Source: Candidimonas sp.
GTDB taxonomy: Bacteria; Pseudomonadota; Gammaproteobacteria; Burkholderiales; Burkholderiaceae_B
Assembly: GCA_004297945.1 (NCBI GenBank)
Contig: SCRC01000039.1
Span: forward strand, 1-37,057
Direction: 5' to 3'
DNA: 37,057 nucleotides
Part shown: positions 1 through 5,804 of the stretch, piece by piece
How positions within the stretch are numbered: the stretch's first letter is position 1
How the letters are laid out: the number at the start of each line of letters is the position of its first letter
Translations under genes and position numbers: made by a program
Notes under the pieces: generated by a model
What the model was told of the DNA's origin: nothing
The model's input: only the letters and a program-made list of their open reading frames with translations
Databases searched by the model: none

Positions 1-1
1 A

Positions 2-79
2 CTCTCAGTCGGGCAATCTCAATCGTTCTATGTGAATTCCCATCGCTCCATCCGGGTCGAAGAAGTCCAGCCAACCTAA
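2..79 (+). CDS. C-terminal end of a protein, probably a phage structural protein (partial)
   Basis: An open frame enters from the left edge and ends at a TAA at 77-79, giving about 25 residues that finish in RVEEVQPT. It stops 15 bases before the next gene on the same strand, whose ribosome site lies in the gap, so the two look co-transcribed. Its identity cannot be told from so short a tail. Position just upstream of a small lipoprotein and a DUF1353 protein suggests a late prophage gene (tail or virion protein), but this is inferred from context only. Confidence 0.5.
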   Translation, partial: LSVGQSQSFYVNSHRSIRVEEVQPT

Positions 80-94
80 TTTATAGGGATCATC

Positions 95-478
95 ATGAAA
101 TTGCTTAAATTGGCCGCATTCGCGGCCGTTATTCTTTTGGCCGGCTGTGCTACGACTGGCCAGCCGCCTGATCTCGCCGCACAAGTCAAAAAGGCGTGTG
201 CGGTCGCCCAGCCCACCGTGGCCAGCCTGCAAGCTATGTCCGCCGATATGACCAACACCCAGCAAGCCGACCTCGGCCAAGCGTCGTTTGTCATCGATCA
301 CGTCTGCACGGCGACCGTGCCGGCGTTACCGCAGAACCTGACGCAGTTCGTGCAGACGGCGTTCCCACTGGTCATCAAGATCGTCGTGGGCTCGTCGCTC
401 GATCAGCAGACCAAAACCACGACTGTTATTGCCTTGACGACTGCCCAGGTGGCTGTATCGGCGGCGATGACGCAATAA
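95..478 (+). CDS. Small prophage lipoprotein
   Basis: The protein has 127 residues and begins with a classic lipoprotein signal: basic MKLLK, a hydrophobic stretch, then the lipobox LAGC with Cys18 as the expected lipidated residue. The mature part is Thr/Ala/Gln-rich with two further cysteines (near residues 35 and 71) that could form a disulphide. An AGGGATC ribosome site stands just before the ATG. Its stop overlaps the start of the next gene (TAATG), so translation is probably coupled. Small lipoproteins at this position in prophages may belong to the lysis or superinfection-exclusion set, but no family is recognised here. Confidence 0.75.
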   Translation: MKLLKLAAFAAVILLAGCATTGQPPDLAAQVKKACAVAQPTVASLQAMSADMTNTQQADLGQASFVIDHVCTATVPALPQNLTQFVQTAFPLVIKIVVGSSLDQQTKTTTVIALTTAQVAVSAAMTQ

Positions 479-903
479 TGGAAAGCAAGTTCCTGACCGA
501 GTTGAGCACCAAATGCGTCGACAATCTAGCCATGGGCGGTCGAGGCATTTGGAAAATCACCGATCCACTTGTCTATTGCTCCGAGATTCTCGGGCGCGTC
601 ATTACGGTCGAGGCTGGCTTTTTGACAGACTACGCTAGTGTTCCTAGGGTTCCGATTGCGTATCTGCTGCTGGGCGACACGTGTCACACTGAATCGGTCA
701 TACATGACTGGTTATATCATCACCATGAAATCTGTGACGAGCAGACAGCGAATCGGGTGCTGCTTGAGGCATCCAAAGCGATCCGCTCGCCCGCCTGGCG
801 CCGGTCGCTCATGTACCTGGGCGTGGCTATTGGCGGTAGAAGCTCATGGGAAGAGGACGGCCGCGGCGATGGCCATTCAATTATTAATGGGCGGATTGTT
901 TAG
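478..903 (+). CDS. DUF1353 family phage protein
   Basis: The protein has 141 residues, starting at the ATG that overlaps the previous stop (TAATG). An upstream in-frame extension exists but would run through the lipoprotein gene. The sequence matches the DUF1353 pattern: a central TDYASVPR segment, then an HDWLYHH block and ADRVLLEA-like helix (here ANRVLLEA), with a C-terminal small hydrophobic segment. DUF1353 proteins are common in tailed phages of Proteobacteria near the tail or lysis genes. Their role is unsettled; the conserved His and Asp suggest a hydrolase-like fold, which is inference. Its 3' end overlaps the convergent gene at 884 by 20 bases. Confidence 0.8.
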   Translation: MESKFLTELSTKCVDNLAMGGRGIWKITDPLVYCSEILGRVITVEAGFLTDYASVPRVPIAYLLLGDTCHTESVIHDWLYHHHEICDEQTANRVLLEASKAIRSPAWRRSLMYLGVAIGGRSSWEEDGRGDGHSIINGRIV

Positions 904-1327
904 GAGGTGCAGAATTTTGTGAGTTCAGGTCGTGTTGTACCGCTTGCTGAATCGCTGGGGTGGCAATTGCGCTTACTAATTCCCAGCTTTTATTTACCAT
1001 CCATCCGCCAATTACCACGAGTATAGCCAATACCACCCCCGCAGCATAAATTTTGTGTGACATGCTCGATACTTTATCGCCGATATCTTCTATCTTTTTC
1101 TGTAGATGGTCTTCAATCCGATCAACTTTTGTAGTGTGTTCGGCGACGCTTTGCGTCAGGGATGTAATGGTAGCCCCGAGCGCGCCAACCGATTTTTGCA
1201 ACTCCATAATGGTTTGCAGGGTAAAGTCATGCCCCGGCGCACCATAAGTTGCGGCCATAGGGACTACCTGCGGCTCGTCGGGAGTCGTGTCTCTGGTAGA
1301 TGATCTGGGCGCTGACCTGGTTGTCAT
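884..1327 (-). CDS. Coiled-coil protein with one membrane segment, XhlA-like
   Basis: The protein has 147 residues if it starts at the ATG that overlaps the upstream stop (TAATG on the minus strand); an in-frame ATG 33 bases earlier would lie inside that gene. Order: a polar Ser/Thr/Pro-rich N-terminus, a heptad-like amphipathic helix around residues 45-95 (ITSLTQSV, VDRIEDHLQKKIEDIG), one strong transmembrane helix (YAAGVVLAILVVIGGWMV), and a short polar tail. This layout resembles phage XhlA/hemolysin-associated or holin-accessory proteins, where a coiled coil sits beside a membrane anchor. That comparison rests on architecture only. Confidence 0.65.
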   Translation of the reverse strand: MTTRSAPRSSTRDTTPDEPQVVPMAATYGAPGHDFTLQTIMELQKSVGALGATITSLTQSVAEHTTKVDRIEDHLQKKIEDIGDKVSSMSHKIYAAGVVLAILVVIGGWMVNKSWELVSAIATPAIQQAVQHDLNSQNSAPPKQSAH

Positions 1328-1656
1328 TATTGTTCGAAACGAATTTTTAACCATTCCCACATATCGGCCGGCCCACGTCCGTAATATGACGTGACGGGCG
1401 TGACTAATGCCGAGCCCAAGGTTGCAGCTTCTCCTTCTTTTTGGCCTGTTATGCCAATTTTGTCAGAAACTTCTTTTGTTGTTCCGGCGAATCGCACTAG
1501 CCAGCCGCTGTTTCCTTGAAGCTGGAAGCGATCCTGTTCGTCGATAATGCTCGTAATTGCAGTATCGATCTCTACAGTTTCTTGTCGAAGAGGAATAATT
1601 AAGTATATTGCCATGGCCAGAGTATAAATGAACCGTGATTTTATTGACGCATTCAC
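1327..1656 (-). CDS. Hypothetical prophage protein, N-terminal membrane segment
   Basis: The protein has 109 residues. It begins with a basic stretch and a hydrophobic segment (FIYTLAMAIYLIIPL) that could be a signal anchor, followed by a polar domain with short beta-like runs (RFQLQGNSGWLVRF). No family is recognised. It overlaps the next gene by TAATG, so the pair 1327-1656 and 884-1327 is probably one unit, separated from the operon further upstream by the hairpin at 1703-1740. The start is uncertain: an AGGTG run lies almost against the ATG, and a later ATG exists at residue 15. Confidence 0.5.
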   Translation of the reverse strand: MNASIKSRFIYTLAMAIYLIIPLRQETVEIDTAITSIIDEQDRFQLQGNSGWLVRFAGTTKEVSDKIGITGQKEGEAATLGSALVTPVTSYYGRGPADMWEWLKIRFEQ

Positions 1657-1702
1657 CTATAAATATAGGGGCTATCCCTAGCATAACAACTGCAATTACT
1701 CG

Positions 1703-1740
1703 AAAACAAAACCGCCAGTCTCTCACACGAGGGGCTGGCG
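1703..1740 (-). terminator. Rho-independent terminator of the 2886-1785 operon
   Basis: On the minus strand a stem CGCCAG/CTGGCG, extended by an inner CTC/GAG pairing around a short loop, is followed by GTTTTGTTTT. It begins 45 bases after the stop of the gene at 1785-2153, as expected for the end of that operon, and separates it from the 1656-884 pair. Confidence 0.65.
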
Positions 1741-1784
1741 CCCTATTTGCGTTTGTGCGCCGTCCGGTAACTCTATTTGCACAA

Positions 1785-2153
1785 TCAAACCAAAAAAGTC
1801 GGCTTTTTATATACCCACTTCGACATATCCTCACCACGTTCGAATGCTTTGATCCTCTCTCTACACTCCATTTCCTCGGCAATCGACGGGCCTCCTCTTA
1901 CGACATATCCGGCGCCGATGGGCGGTTGGCCGTACCCGCCATGAATGAGATTGAAATTCGAATCGACGTCATCGCTCGTGAAATATGGATTTTTCTCGAG
2001 TTTTGTATCGATGATCTGCCAAGAATTTTCTCCCGCCTCTTTTCGGAGGGCCATGAGCGCATCCTCGAATTTATCGAAATCGCGCCAAAAGTCGTTCCAG
2101 CCGTGTTGCTCTGTATTGGATTTTGAAAACATAAAAACTAAAATTCGTTTCAT
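1785..2153 (-). CDS. Hypothetical protein, third gene of the regulator operon
   Basis: The protein has 122 residues, starting at the ATG of an ATGA overlap with the upstream regulator gene (MKRILVFMFSKSN). It looks soluble and rich in Asp, Glu and aromatic residues, with a mid-region NPYFTSDDVDSNFNLIHGGYG and a polar helix near the C-terminus (EEMECRERIKAFERGED). No domain is recognised. The tight ATGA overlaps through 2886-1785 show that it is co-expressed and translationally coupled with the helix-turn-helix protein and the acidic protein upstream. It could be a second accessory (moron-type) protein of the prophage. Its base composition is more AT-rich than the host genes to the right. Confidence 0.6.
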   Translation of the reverse strand: MKRILVFMFSKSNTEQHGWNDFWRDFDKFEDALMALRKEAGENSWQIIDTKLEKNPYFTSDDVDSNFNLIHGGYGQPPIGAGYVVRGGPSIAEEMECRERIKAFERGEDMSKWVYKKPTFLV

Positions 2154-2623
2154 GATTGCTCCAATGCCCATTGGGCGCGCAGCGATTCATTATCCTGACG
2201 CTCAGCCAGCCATTTTTTATAGATCTCTGGCTCCATATATTCGATAACCGACGGCACACCGATTTCCCACAATTTACGTCGGACACGAGAAAGCAGGGCG
2301 GCATGCGTGCCCACCGGCATCGGTTTGAAATCCGGGCGAAATGCCCAGAGGTCGGCATCGTTGCGATATCGAATGAGTGCTATTTGCTCAGGCAGCGCTC
2401 CGGACTGTTCGGCCAGGGTCTGCACCTGCTTGAGCGTCTCCGCGACGACCCCCCAAAGTTGCTCATCTAGGGCCGTCAGCATCTGGGCTACGTCCGCGGG
2501 CACCTGGTTGCGTCCAGATTCCCAATATTGCGCTGTGCGCAATTGGACGTGGGCCTGGTCAGCCACCCACTGCAGGGACAGCCCCAGGCTTTCTCGGATC
2601 GTTTTGAGTTCAGCGGAGGTCAT
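2150..2623 (-). CDS. Helix-turn-helix regulator resembling the Aca2/YdiL family
   Basis: The protein has 157 residues. Residues 4-55 form an XRE-like helix-turn-helix: LKTIRESLGLS, WVADQAHV, RTAQYWESGR, VPADVAQML. The run QYWESGR followed by VPxDV is, from memory, the hallmark of Aca2/YdiL-type (DUF1870-like) proteins. A later part (RYRNDADLWAFRPDF, then a helix ending RVRRKL) resembles their C-terminal dimerisation half; a short extra segment follows, so it is longer than Aca2 (about 115-125 residues). Aca proteins repress anti-CRISPR operons of phages. Here the gene is second in an operon after a small acidic protein, overlapping it by ATGA, as is usual for acr-aca pairs. Autorepression through the palindrome at 2941-2961 is inferred. 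Confidence 0.7.
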   Translation of the reverse strand: MTSAELKTIRESLGLSLQWVADQAHVQLRTAQYWESGRNQVPADVAQMLTALDEQLWGVVAETLKQVQTLAEQSGALPEQIALIRYRNDADLWAFRPDFKPMPVGTHAALLSRVRRKLWEIGVPSVIEYMEPEIYKKWLAERQDNESLRAQWALEQS

Positions 2624-2886
2624 TCAGCCTCGTCTTCATCGTCTTCGCCGGCCCATTCGACGGCGGCAGCTGACAAATTAAAGTCTTGTGCCCAACCGTT
2701 GATATGGTCTCGTGCTTTGATTTCGATACTGGCCGGATTACCTTCGCCGAGTTGAAACTCAGCTTCGGCCGCCCAGGCGGAAAGCTGTTCTGCGGTCGGG
2801 GCCACATTCAAAAACGTTTTGTGCTTTTGGCGCAGAATGTCCGAGATTTCGGCCAGGCCAGCGGGGGTAATGATTTGGTATTTCAT
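2620..2886 (-). CDS. Small acidic prophage protein, candidate anti-CRISPR by position
   Basis: The protein has 88 residues. A mixed alpha/beta body (YQIITPAGLAEISDIL, TAEQLSAWAAEAEFQL, ASIEIKARD) ends in a very acidic tail (EWAGEDDEDEAE). No family is recognised with certainty. It is the first gene after the regulated promoter at 2937-2966 and overlaps the Aca2-like regulator by ATGA. In known acr-aca loci the small anti-CRISPR gene stands in exactly this place, and many such proteins are small and acidic. That makes it a candidate inhibitor of a host defence, by association only. It could equally be an unrelated prophage accessory protein. Confidence 0.6.
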   Translation of the reverse strand: MKYQIITPAGLAEISDILRQKHKTFLNVAPTAEQLSAWAAEAEFQLGEGNPASIEIKARDHINGWAQDFNLSAAAVEWAGEDDEDEAE

Positions 2887-2936
2887 GGTGGTGCTCCCTG
2901 AGAGTTGGTTCGCGCTTATCGCGATTCCATGACTAA

Positions 2937-2966
2937 ATTATAGTTCATAAAATATGAACTAGCCAA
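2937..2966 (-). promoter_or_regulatory. Promoter of the 2886-1785 operon with a palindromic operator in the spacer
   Basis: On the minus strand, TTGGCT (2966-2961) and a perfect TATAAT (2942-2937) are 18 bases apart. The spacer is filled by a perfect inverted repeat with 8-bp arms, TAGTTCAT and ATGAACTA, 5 bases apart (2941-2961). A repressor bound there would block RNA polymerase directly. The obvious candidate is the helix-turn-helix protein of the operon. The start codon lies about 50 bases downstream. Confidence 0.65.
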
Positions 2967-2984
2967 AATTTATTTAATTAGTAT

Positions 2985-3656
2985 TTACCCTATAGGATCG
3001 CTCGAATCCACGCCTTGATATCTGGCATTGCTCATTTTACGAGTCACTTGGTGCCACACGAAAGCCGACTCGGGCCGCGGCGTCGATAGAATCTCTTTGG
3101 CTTGGTCGACAGTCGTTTCGGGATCGAGCCATTCCCGTGCCGTGTCGGGCGTCAGCACCATCGGTCGCCGCGGGTGTATTTCGAGCAAATCCTGGGCCGC
3201 ATCATCGGTCACGATCGCAAACCCGTGGTGCCCATCGCTTTCGGCGCCCTGGGCCCAGCCAGATACCGCGGCGAGCAGAATAGGGCTTTGGTCTTTTGGG
3301 TAAATGAACCATGGTTGCTTATTAGGTTTTTCGCCCGTCCATTCGTACCAACCGTCGGCGGGCACGATCATGCGTCGCTGTAAGGTTCCGCGCCAAAATC
3401 CGGAGTTGGCCAGCAGCTTATCAAGCCTGGCATTGGGCGCCGGGCCTGTTTTACCCCATGACGGCAGGTAACCCCAGAACAATCTTTGCATCGCCCATTT
3501 ACCATTGTCGAGTTGGTGTATCGTCCAGGGCATCGATCCAGGTGCTACGTTATAGCGCGGGCCGTCAGGGGCATCTAGGATTGTGTAATCGTTGACCCGC
3601 ATGGTTTCCATGTAGTCGGCCGCATCGGATTTAGATTGCTTGATCCTTCCGCACAT
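2985..3656 (-). CDS. SRAP domain protein (SOS response-associated, YedK/HMCES family)
   Basis: The protein has 223 residues, the usual length for this family. SRAP proteins form a covalent thiazolidine link through Cys2 to abasic sites in single-stranded DNA and so protect them. The key residues are all visible: Cys2 in MCGR after Met removal, Asn75 in NAR, Glu105 in DGWYEW and His161 in HPRRPMVL, matching Cys2, Asn75, Glu105 and His160 of E. coli YedK. YNVAPG near residue 35 is also typical. It is preceded by a 78-residue gene 11 bases upstream and probably shares its LexA-controlled promoter. It sits in the prophage part, so it may be a phage-borne repair or DNA-protection gene rather than the host copy. 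Confidence 0.9.
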   Translation of the reverse strand: MCGRIKQSKSDAADYMETMRVNDYTILDAPDGPRYNVAPGSMPWTIHQLDNGKWAMQRLFWGYLPSWGKTGPAPNARLDKLLANSGFWRGTLQRRMIVPADGWYEWTGEKPNKQPWFIYPKDQSPILLAAVSGWAQGAESDGHHGFAIVTDDAAQDLLEIHPRRPMVLTPDTAREWLDPETTVDQAKEILSTPRPESAFVWHQVTRKMSNARYQGVDSSDPIG

Positions 3657-3667
3657 AACTGTTGCCC

Positions 3668-3904
3668 TTAAATTGCCTCAGCGCGATTTACCAGCCAGAA
3701 CCAATGTGCGTGTTTCCCATGCCGTGCAAGTTGGCGCCTTGCATAAATACGAACCCGGCCGACATGCCCAGCATCAATTTCAACCGTGTAGTCGCGATCT
3801 TCAGCTGTGTCGACAGGCGGCAAGAGTTGTATGGCCTCGGCGACGTATTGACCGGGAATACTAGCCAAAATGCCGTTTTCCGAATCCGCTGGGGGTTGAT
3901 TCAT
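3668..3904 (-). CDS. Hypothetical 78-residue protein, likely partner of the SRAP gene
   Basis: The protein has 78 residues, with a polar N-terminus and a basic, aromatic C-terminal half (VRIYARRQLARHGKHAHWFWLVNRAEAI in two parts: VRIYARRQLARHG and KHAHWFWLVNR). No family is recognised. It is the first gene behind the LexA-type box at 3917-3932 and lies 11 bases before the SRAP gene, so it is probably induced by DNA damage together with it. The basic C-terminus would fit nucleic-acid contact, but this is a guess. No strong ribosome site is seen before the ATG. Confidence 0.6.
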   Translation of the reverse strand: MNQPPADSENGILASIPGQYVAEAIQLLPPVDTAEDRDYTVEIDAGHVGRVRIYARRQLARHGKHAHWFWLVNRAEAI

Positions 3905-3913
3905 GACGCTTGT

Positions 3914-3955
3914 AAACTGTATTGATGGACAGTGGTTTTAGCATGAATACAGTTT
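3914..3955 (-). promoter_or_regulatory. LexA-type SOS box and larger inverted repeat upstream of the SRAP unit
   Basis: CTGT, 8 bases (ATTGATGG), ACAG at 3917-3932 fits the LexA pattern CTGT-N8-ACAG. It overlaps a wider perfect inverted repeat with 10-bp arms, AAACTGTATT (3914-3923) and AATACAGTTT (3946-3955). The box lies 13 bases before the ATG of the 78-residue gene, which leads the SRAP gene. A clear -35/-10 pair is not obvious. Confidence 0.6.
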
Positions 3956-4005
3956 AGAAAACTACTGGATATGCGAGCGCTCACATAAAACGTCACATAT
4001 CGTCC

Positions 4006-4039
4006 AAAAACAAAAGCCCTTCGATTTCTCGAAAGGCTT
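4006..4039 (-). terminator. Terminator of the tRNA-Asn gene
   Basis: On the minus strand the stem AAGCCTTTCGA / TCGAAGGGCTT (11 bp with one G-T pair) closes on a GAAA tetraloop and is followed by TTGTTTTTGG-type T-rich sequence. It starts 9 bases after the CCA of the tRNA. This is a strong rho-independent signal. Confidence 0.85.
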
Positions 4040-4047
4040 GATTTTTT

Positions 4048-4123
4048 TGGCTCCCCGACCTGGGCTCGAACCAGGGACCTGCGGATTAACAGTCCGTCGC
4101 TCTACCGACTGAGCTATCGGGGA
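4048..4123 (-). tRNA. tRNA-Asn (anticodon GUU)
   Basis: The minus strand gives a complete 76-base cloverleaf. The 7-bp acceptor stem is TCCCCGA / TCGGGGA, followed by G and an encoded CCA. The D loop contains AGCTCAGTCGGTAGAGC, the anticodon arm is CGGACTGTTAATCCG with GTT at its centre, and the T arm has GGTTCGAGCC. The gene has its own promoter and terminator. Its 3' end faces the prophage genes at 1-3960, so it is a likely phage integration site. Confidence 0.97.
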
Positions 4124-4137
4124 ATTAAAGAAGCGAG

Positions 4138-4167
4138 ACTATAGCATAAAACTCCGAACCGTCGCAA
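4138..4167 (-). promoter_or_regulatory. Promoter of tRNA-Asn
   Basis: On the minus strand TTGCGA (4167-4162), an 18-base spacer and TATAGT (4143-4138) form a good sigma-70 type promoter, 14 bases before the mature 5' end of the tRNA. Confidence 0.7.
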
Positions 4168-4210
4168 ACCGAGGGCCCATTTTTCGGGCGGTTTGACCCA
4201 TTTTAATGGG
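4166..4210 (-). terminator. Hairpins after emrB
   Basis: Right after the emrB stop a perfect palindrome CCCATT-TT-AATGGG (4197-4210) overlaps the stop codon. It is followed by a stem AAACCG/CGGTTT with inner CCC/GGG pairing (4166-4194). There is no clear T run, so this may be a weak or rho-assisted terminator. It lies just upstream of the tRNA promoter. Confidence 0.4.
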
Positions 4211-5804
4211 CTCCCGCAGTAACGCTGCTGTCGGCGGCTGCCCGCTTTGGTCGGGCAAACCAGACCAGGCCGATCAGTACCAGAAAGAGGATGGCCGAGG
4301 CATAGAATATATCGGCAGCGGACATGGTGAACGCCTGCTCATTGATCAGGTTGTTGATGACGGATGCCGATTGCGCCTGGGTCATGCCTTTTGCATGCAG
4401 CGCAGCCATGGTCGCGTCGAACGCGGGCTTGCCGGGGCGTGCAAATTCGGCAAGATGGGCGTGATGCAGGACAGCACGGTTTTCCCATAGCGTGGTCGTG
4501 ATGGACGTGCCGAATGCGCCGAAGAGCACGCGTACGAAATTCGTCAGGCCGGCGGCTGCCGGGATGCGATGCGGATCCAGACCCGAAAGCGTAATCGTAG
4601 TCAAAGGAATGAAGAACATGGCCATGGCCGCACCCTGGATGAAGGTGGGGATCATGATGGTGACGATGTCGACCTCGGTGTTGAATTCGGACCTCATATA
4701 GCTGATCAAGGCAAAAATCAGGAATGACATGGTCACGATATAGCGCGGGTCGCGTTTGGCCAGCATCTTGCCCACGATAGGCGAGAAAATGATCGCCAGA
4801 ATGCCGACTGGAGCCGAGGCGATGCCGGCGTCAGTAGCCGTGTACCCCAGGGTGCTTTGCATCCATAGAGGCAGCAGCACGACGGTGCCAAAGAATACGC
4901 CGTAGGCGACCGAGATGGTAACGGTGCCCGAAGTGAAGTTGCGGCCTTTGAACAGCGTCAGGTCGACCACGGGATGTTTGGCGGTCAGCTCCCAGATCAC
5001 AAAAAATACGAATGAGACGACCACCACAACGGCCATGGTGGTAATCGCCGGGCTGGAGAACCAGTCCAGATTCTTGCCTTTATCCAGCATCAGCTGTAGT
5101 GCGCCGACCCATAAAACCAGCAACACCAGGCCGATGCGATCGATCGGCAGCTTGAGCCTTAAGGAATCTCGTTTCTTGTAAATTTCCCAGGTTCCCCAGC
5201 CGGCGAGCAGGCCTACCGGCACATTGATATAGAAAATCCACGACCAGCTGTAATTGTCGGAAATGATGCCGCCCAGCAAGGGGCCGGCTACCGGCCCCAC
5301 CAATAAGGTAATCGACCACAGCGCCAGCGCCATGCCAGCCTTTTCCTTGGGGTAGCTGGCCAGCATCAGGGATTGCGACAAGGGGATCATGGGGCCGGCG
5401 ACAGCGCCTTGAATGATACGAAAGATCACCAGCGATTCAAGCGACCACGAGAACCCGCACAGCCACGAAGACAGCACGAACAGCAGGATCGACATGACAA
5501 AGAGGCGCACCTGGCCGAAGCGCTGTGTCAGCCACCCGGTCAGGGGGATCGTGATGGCGTTGGCCACTGCAAATGAAGTGATGACCCAAGTGCCTTGCGT
5601 GGCGCTGACTCCCAGGTCGCCCGCGATGGTGGGGATGGATACATTGGCAATAGACGAGTCCAGCACATTCATGAAGACTGCGGCGGATACGGCGATGGTT
5701 CCAAACAGGCGCGCGCGGCCTTCCAGCGGCGCGTAGACCAGTTGTTTAAGTTTGGCCGCAGGCTTGGCCGGCGCCTCGGGGTTGACGATTGCTTCGGTGC
5801 TCAT
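4203..5804 (-). CDS. emrB: EmrB-type multidrug transporter, DHA2 family of the major facilitator superfamily
   Basis: The protein has 533 residues, the usual EmrB length, with about 14 membrane helices. It is the proton-driven inner-membrane pump of a tripartite efflux system. Typical signs are VFMNVLDSSIANVSIPTI (motif D1 region), GWLTQRFGQVRLF (motif A between helices 2 and 3), and the helix-5 motif VGPVAGPLLGGIISDNYSWSW (motif C, shown here in order over about residues 170-190). The start codon overlaps the stop of emrA (ATGA), so the two are translationally coupled. The order NodT, EmrA, EmrB gives a complete envelope-spanning pump. Confidence 0.93.
   Translation of the reverse strand: MSTEAIVNPEAPAKPAAKLKQLVYAPLEGRARLFGTIAVSAAVFMNVLDSSIANVSIPTIAGDLGVSATQGTWVITSFAVANAITIPLTGWLTQRFGQVRLFVMSILLFVLSSWLCGFSWSLESLVIFRIIQGAVAGPMIPLSQSLMLASYPKEKAGMALALWSITLLVGPVAGPLLGGIISDNYSWSWIFYINVPVGLLAGWGTWEIYKKRDSLRLKLPIDRIGLVLLVLWVGALQLMLDKGKNLDWFSSPAITTMAVVVVVSFVFFVIWELTAKHPVVDLTLFKGRNFTSGTVTISVAYGVFFGTVVLLPLWMQSTLGYTATDAGIASAPVGILAIIFSPIVGKMLAKRDPRYIVTMSFLIFALISYMRSEFNTEVDIVTIMIPTFIQGAAMAMFFIPLTTITLSGLDPHRIPAAAGLTNFVRVLFGAFGTSITTTLWENRAVLHHAHLAEFARPGKPAFDATMAALHAKGMTQAQSASVINNLINEQAFTMSAADIFYASAILFLVLIGLVWFARPKRAAADSSVTAGAH

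Noticed and set aside
5..301. Long minus-strand frame at the left edge
   Set aside because: It is antisense to the lipoprotein gene, which has a signal peptide, lipobox, ribosome site and coupled downstream gene. The minus frame has none of these.
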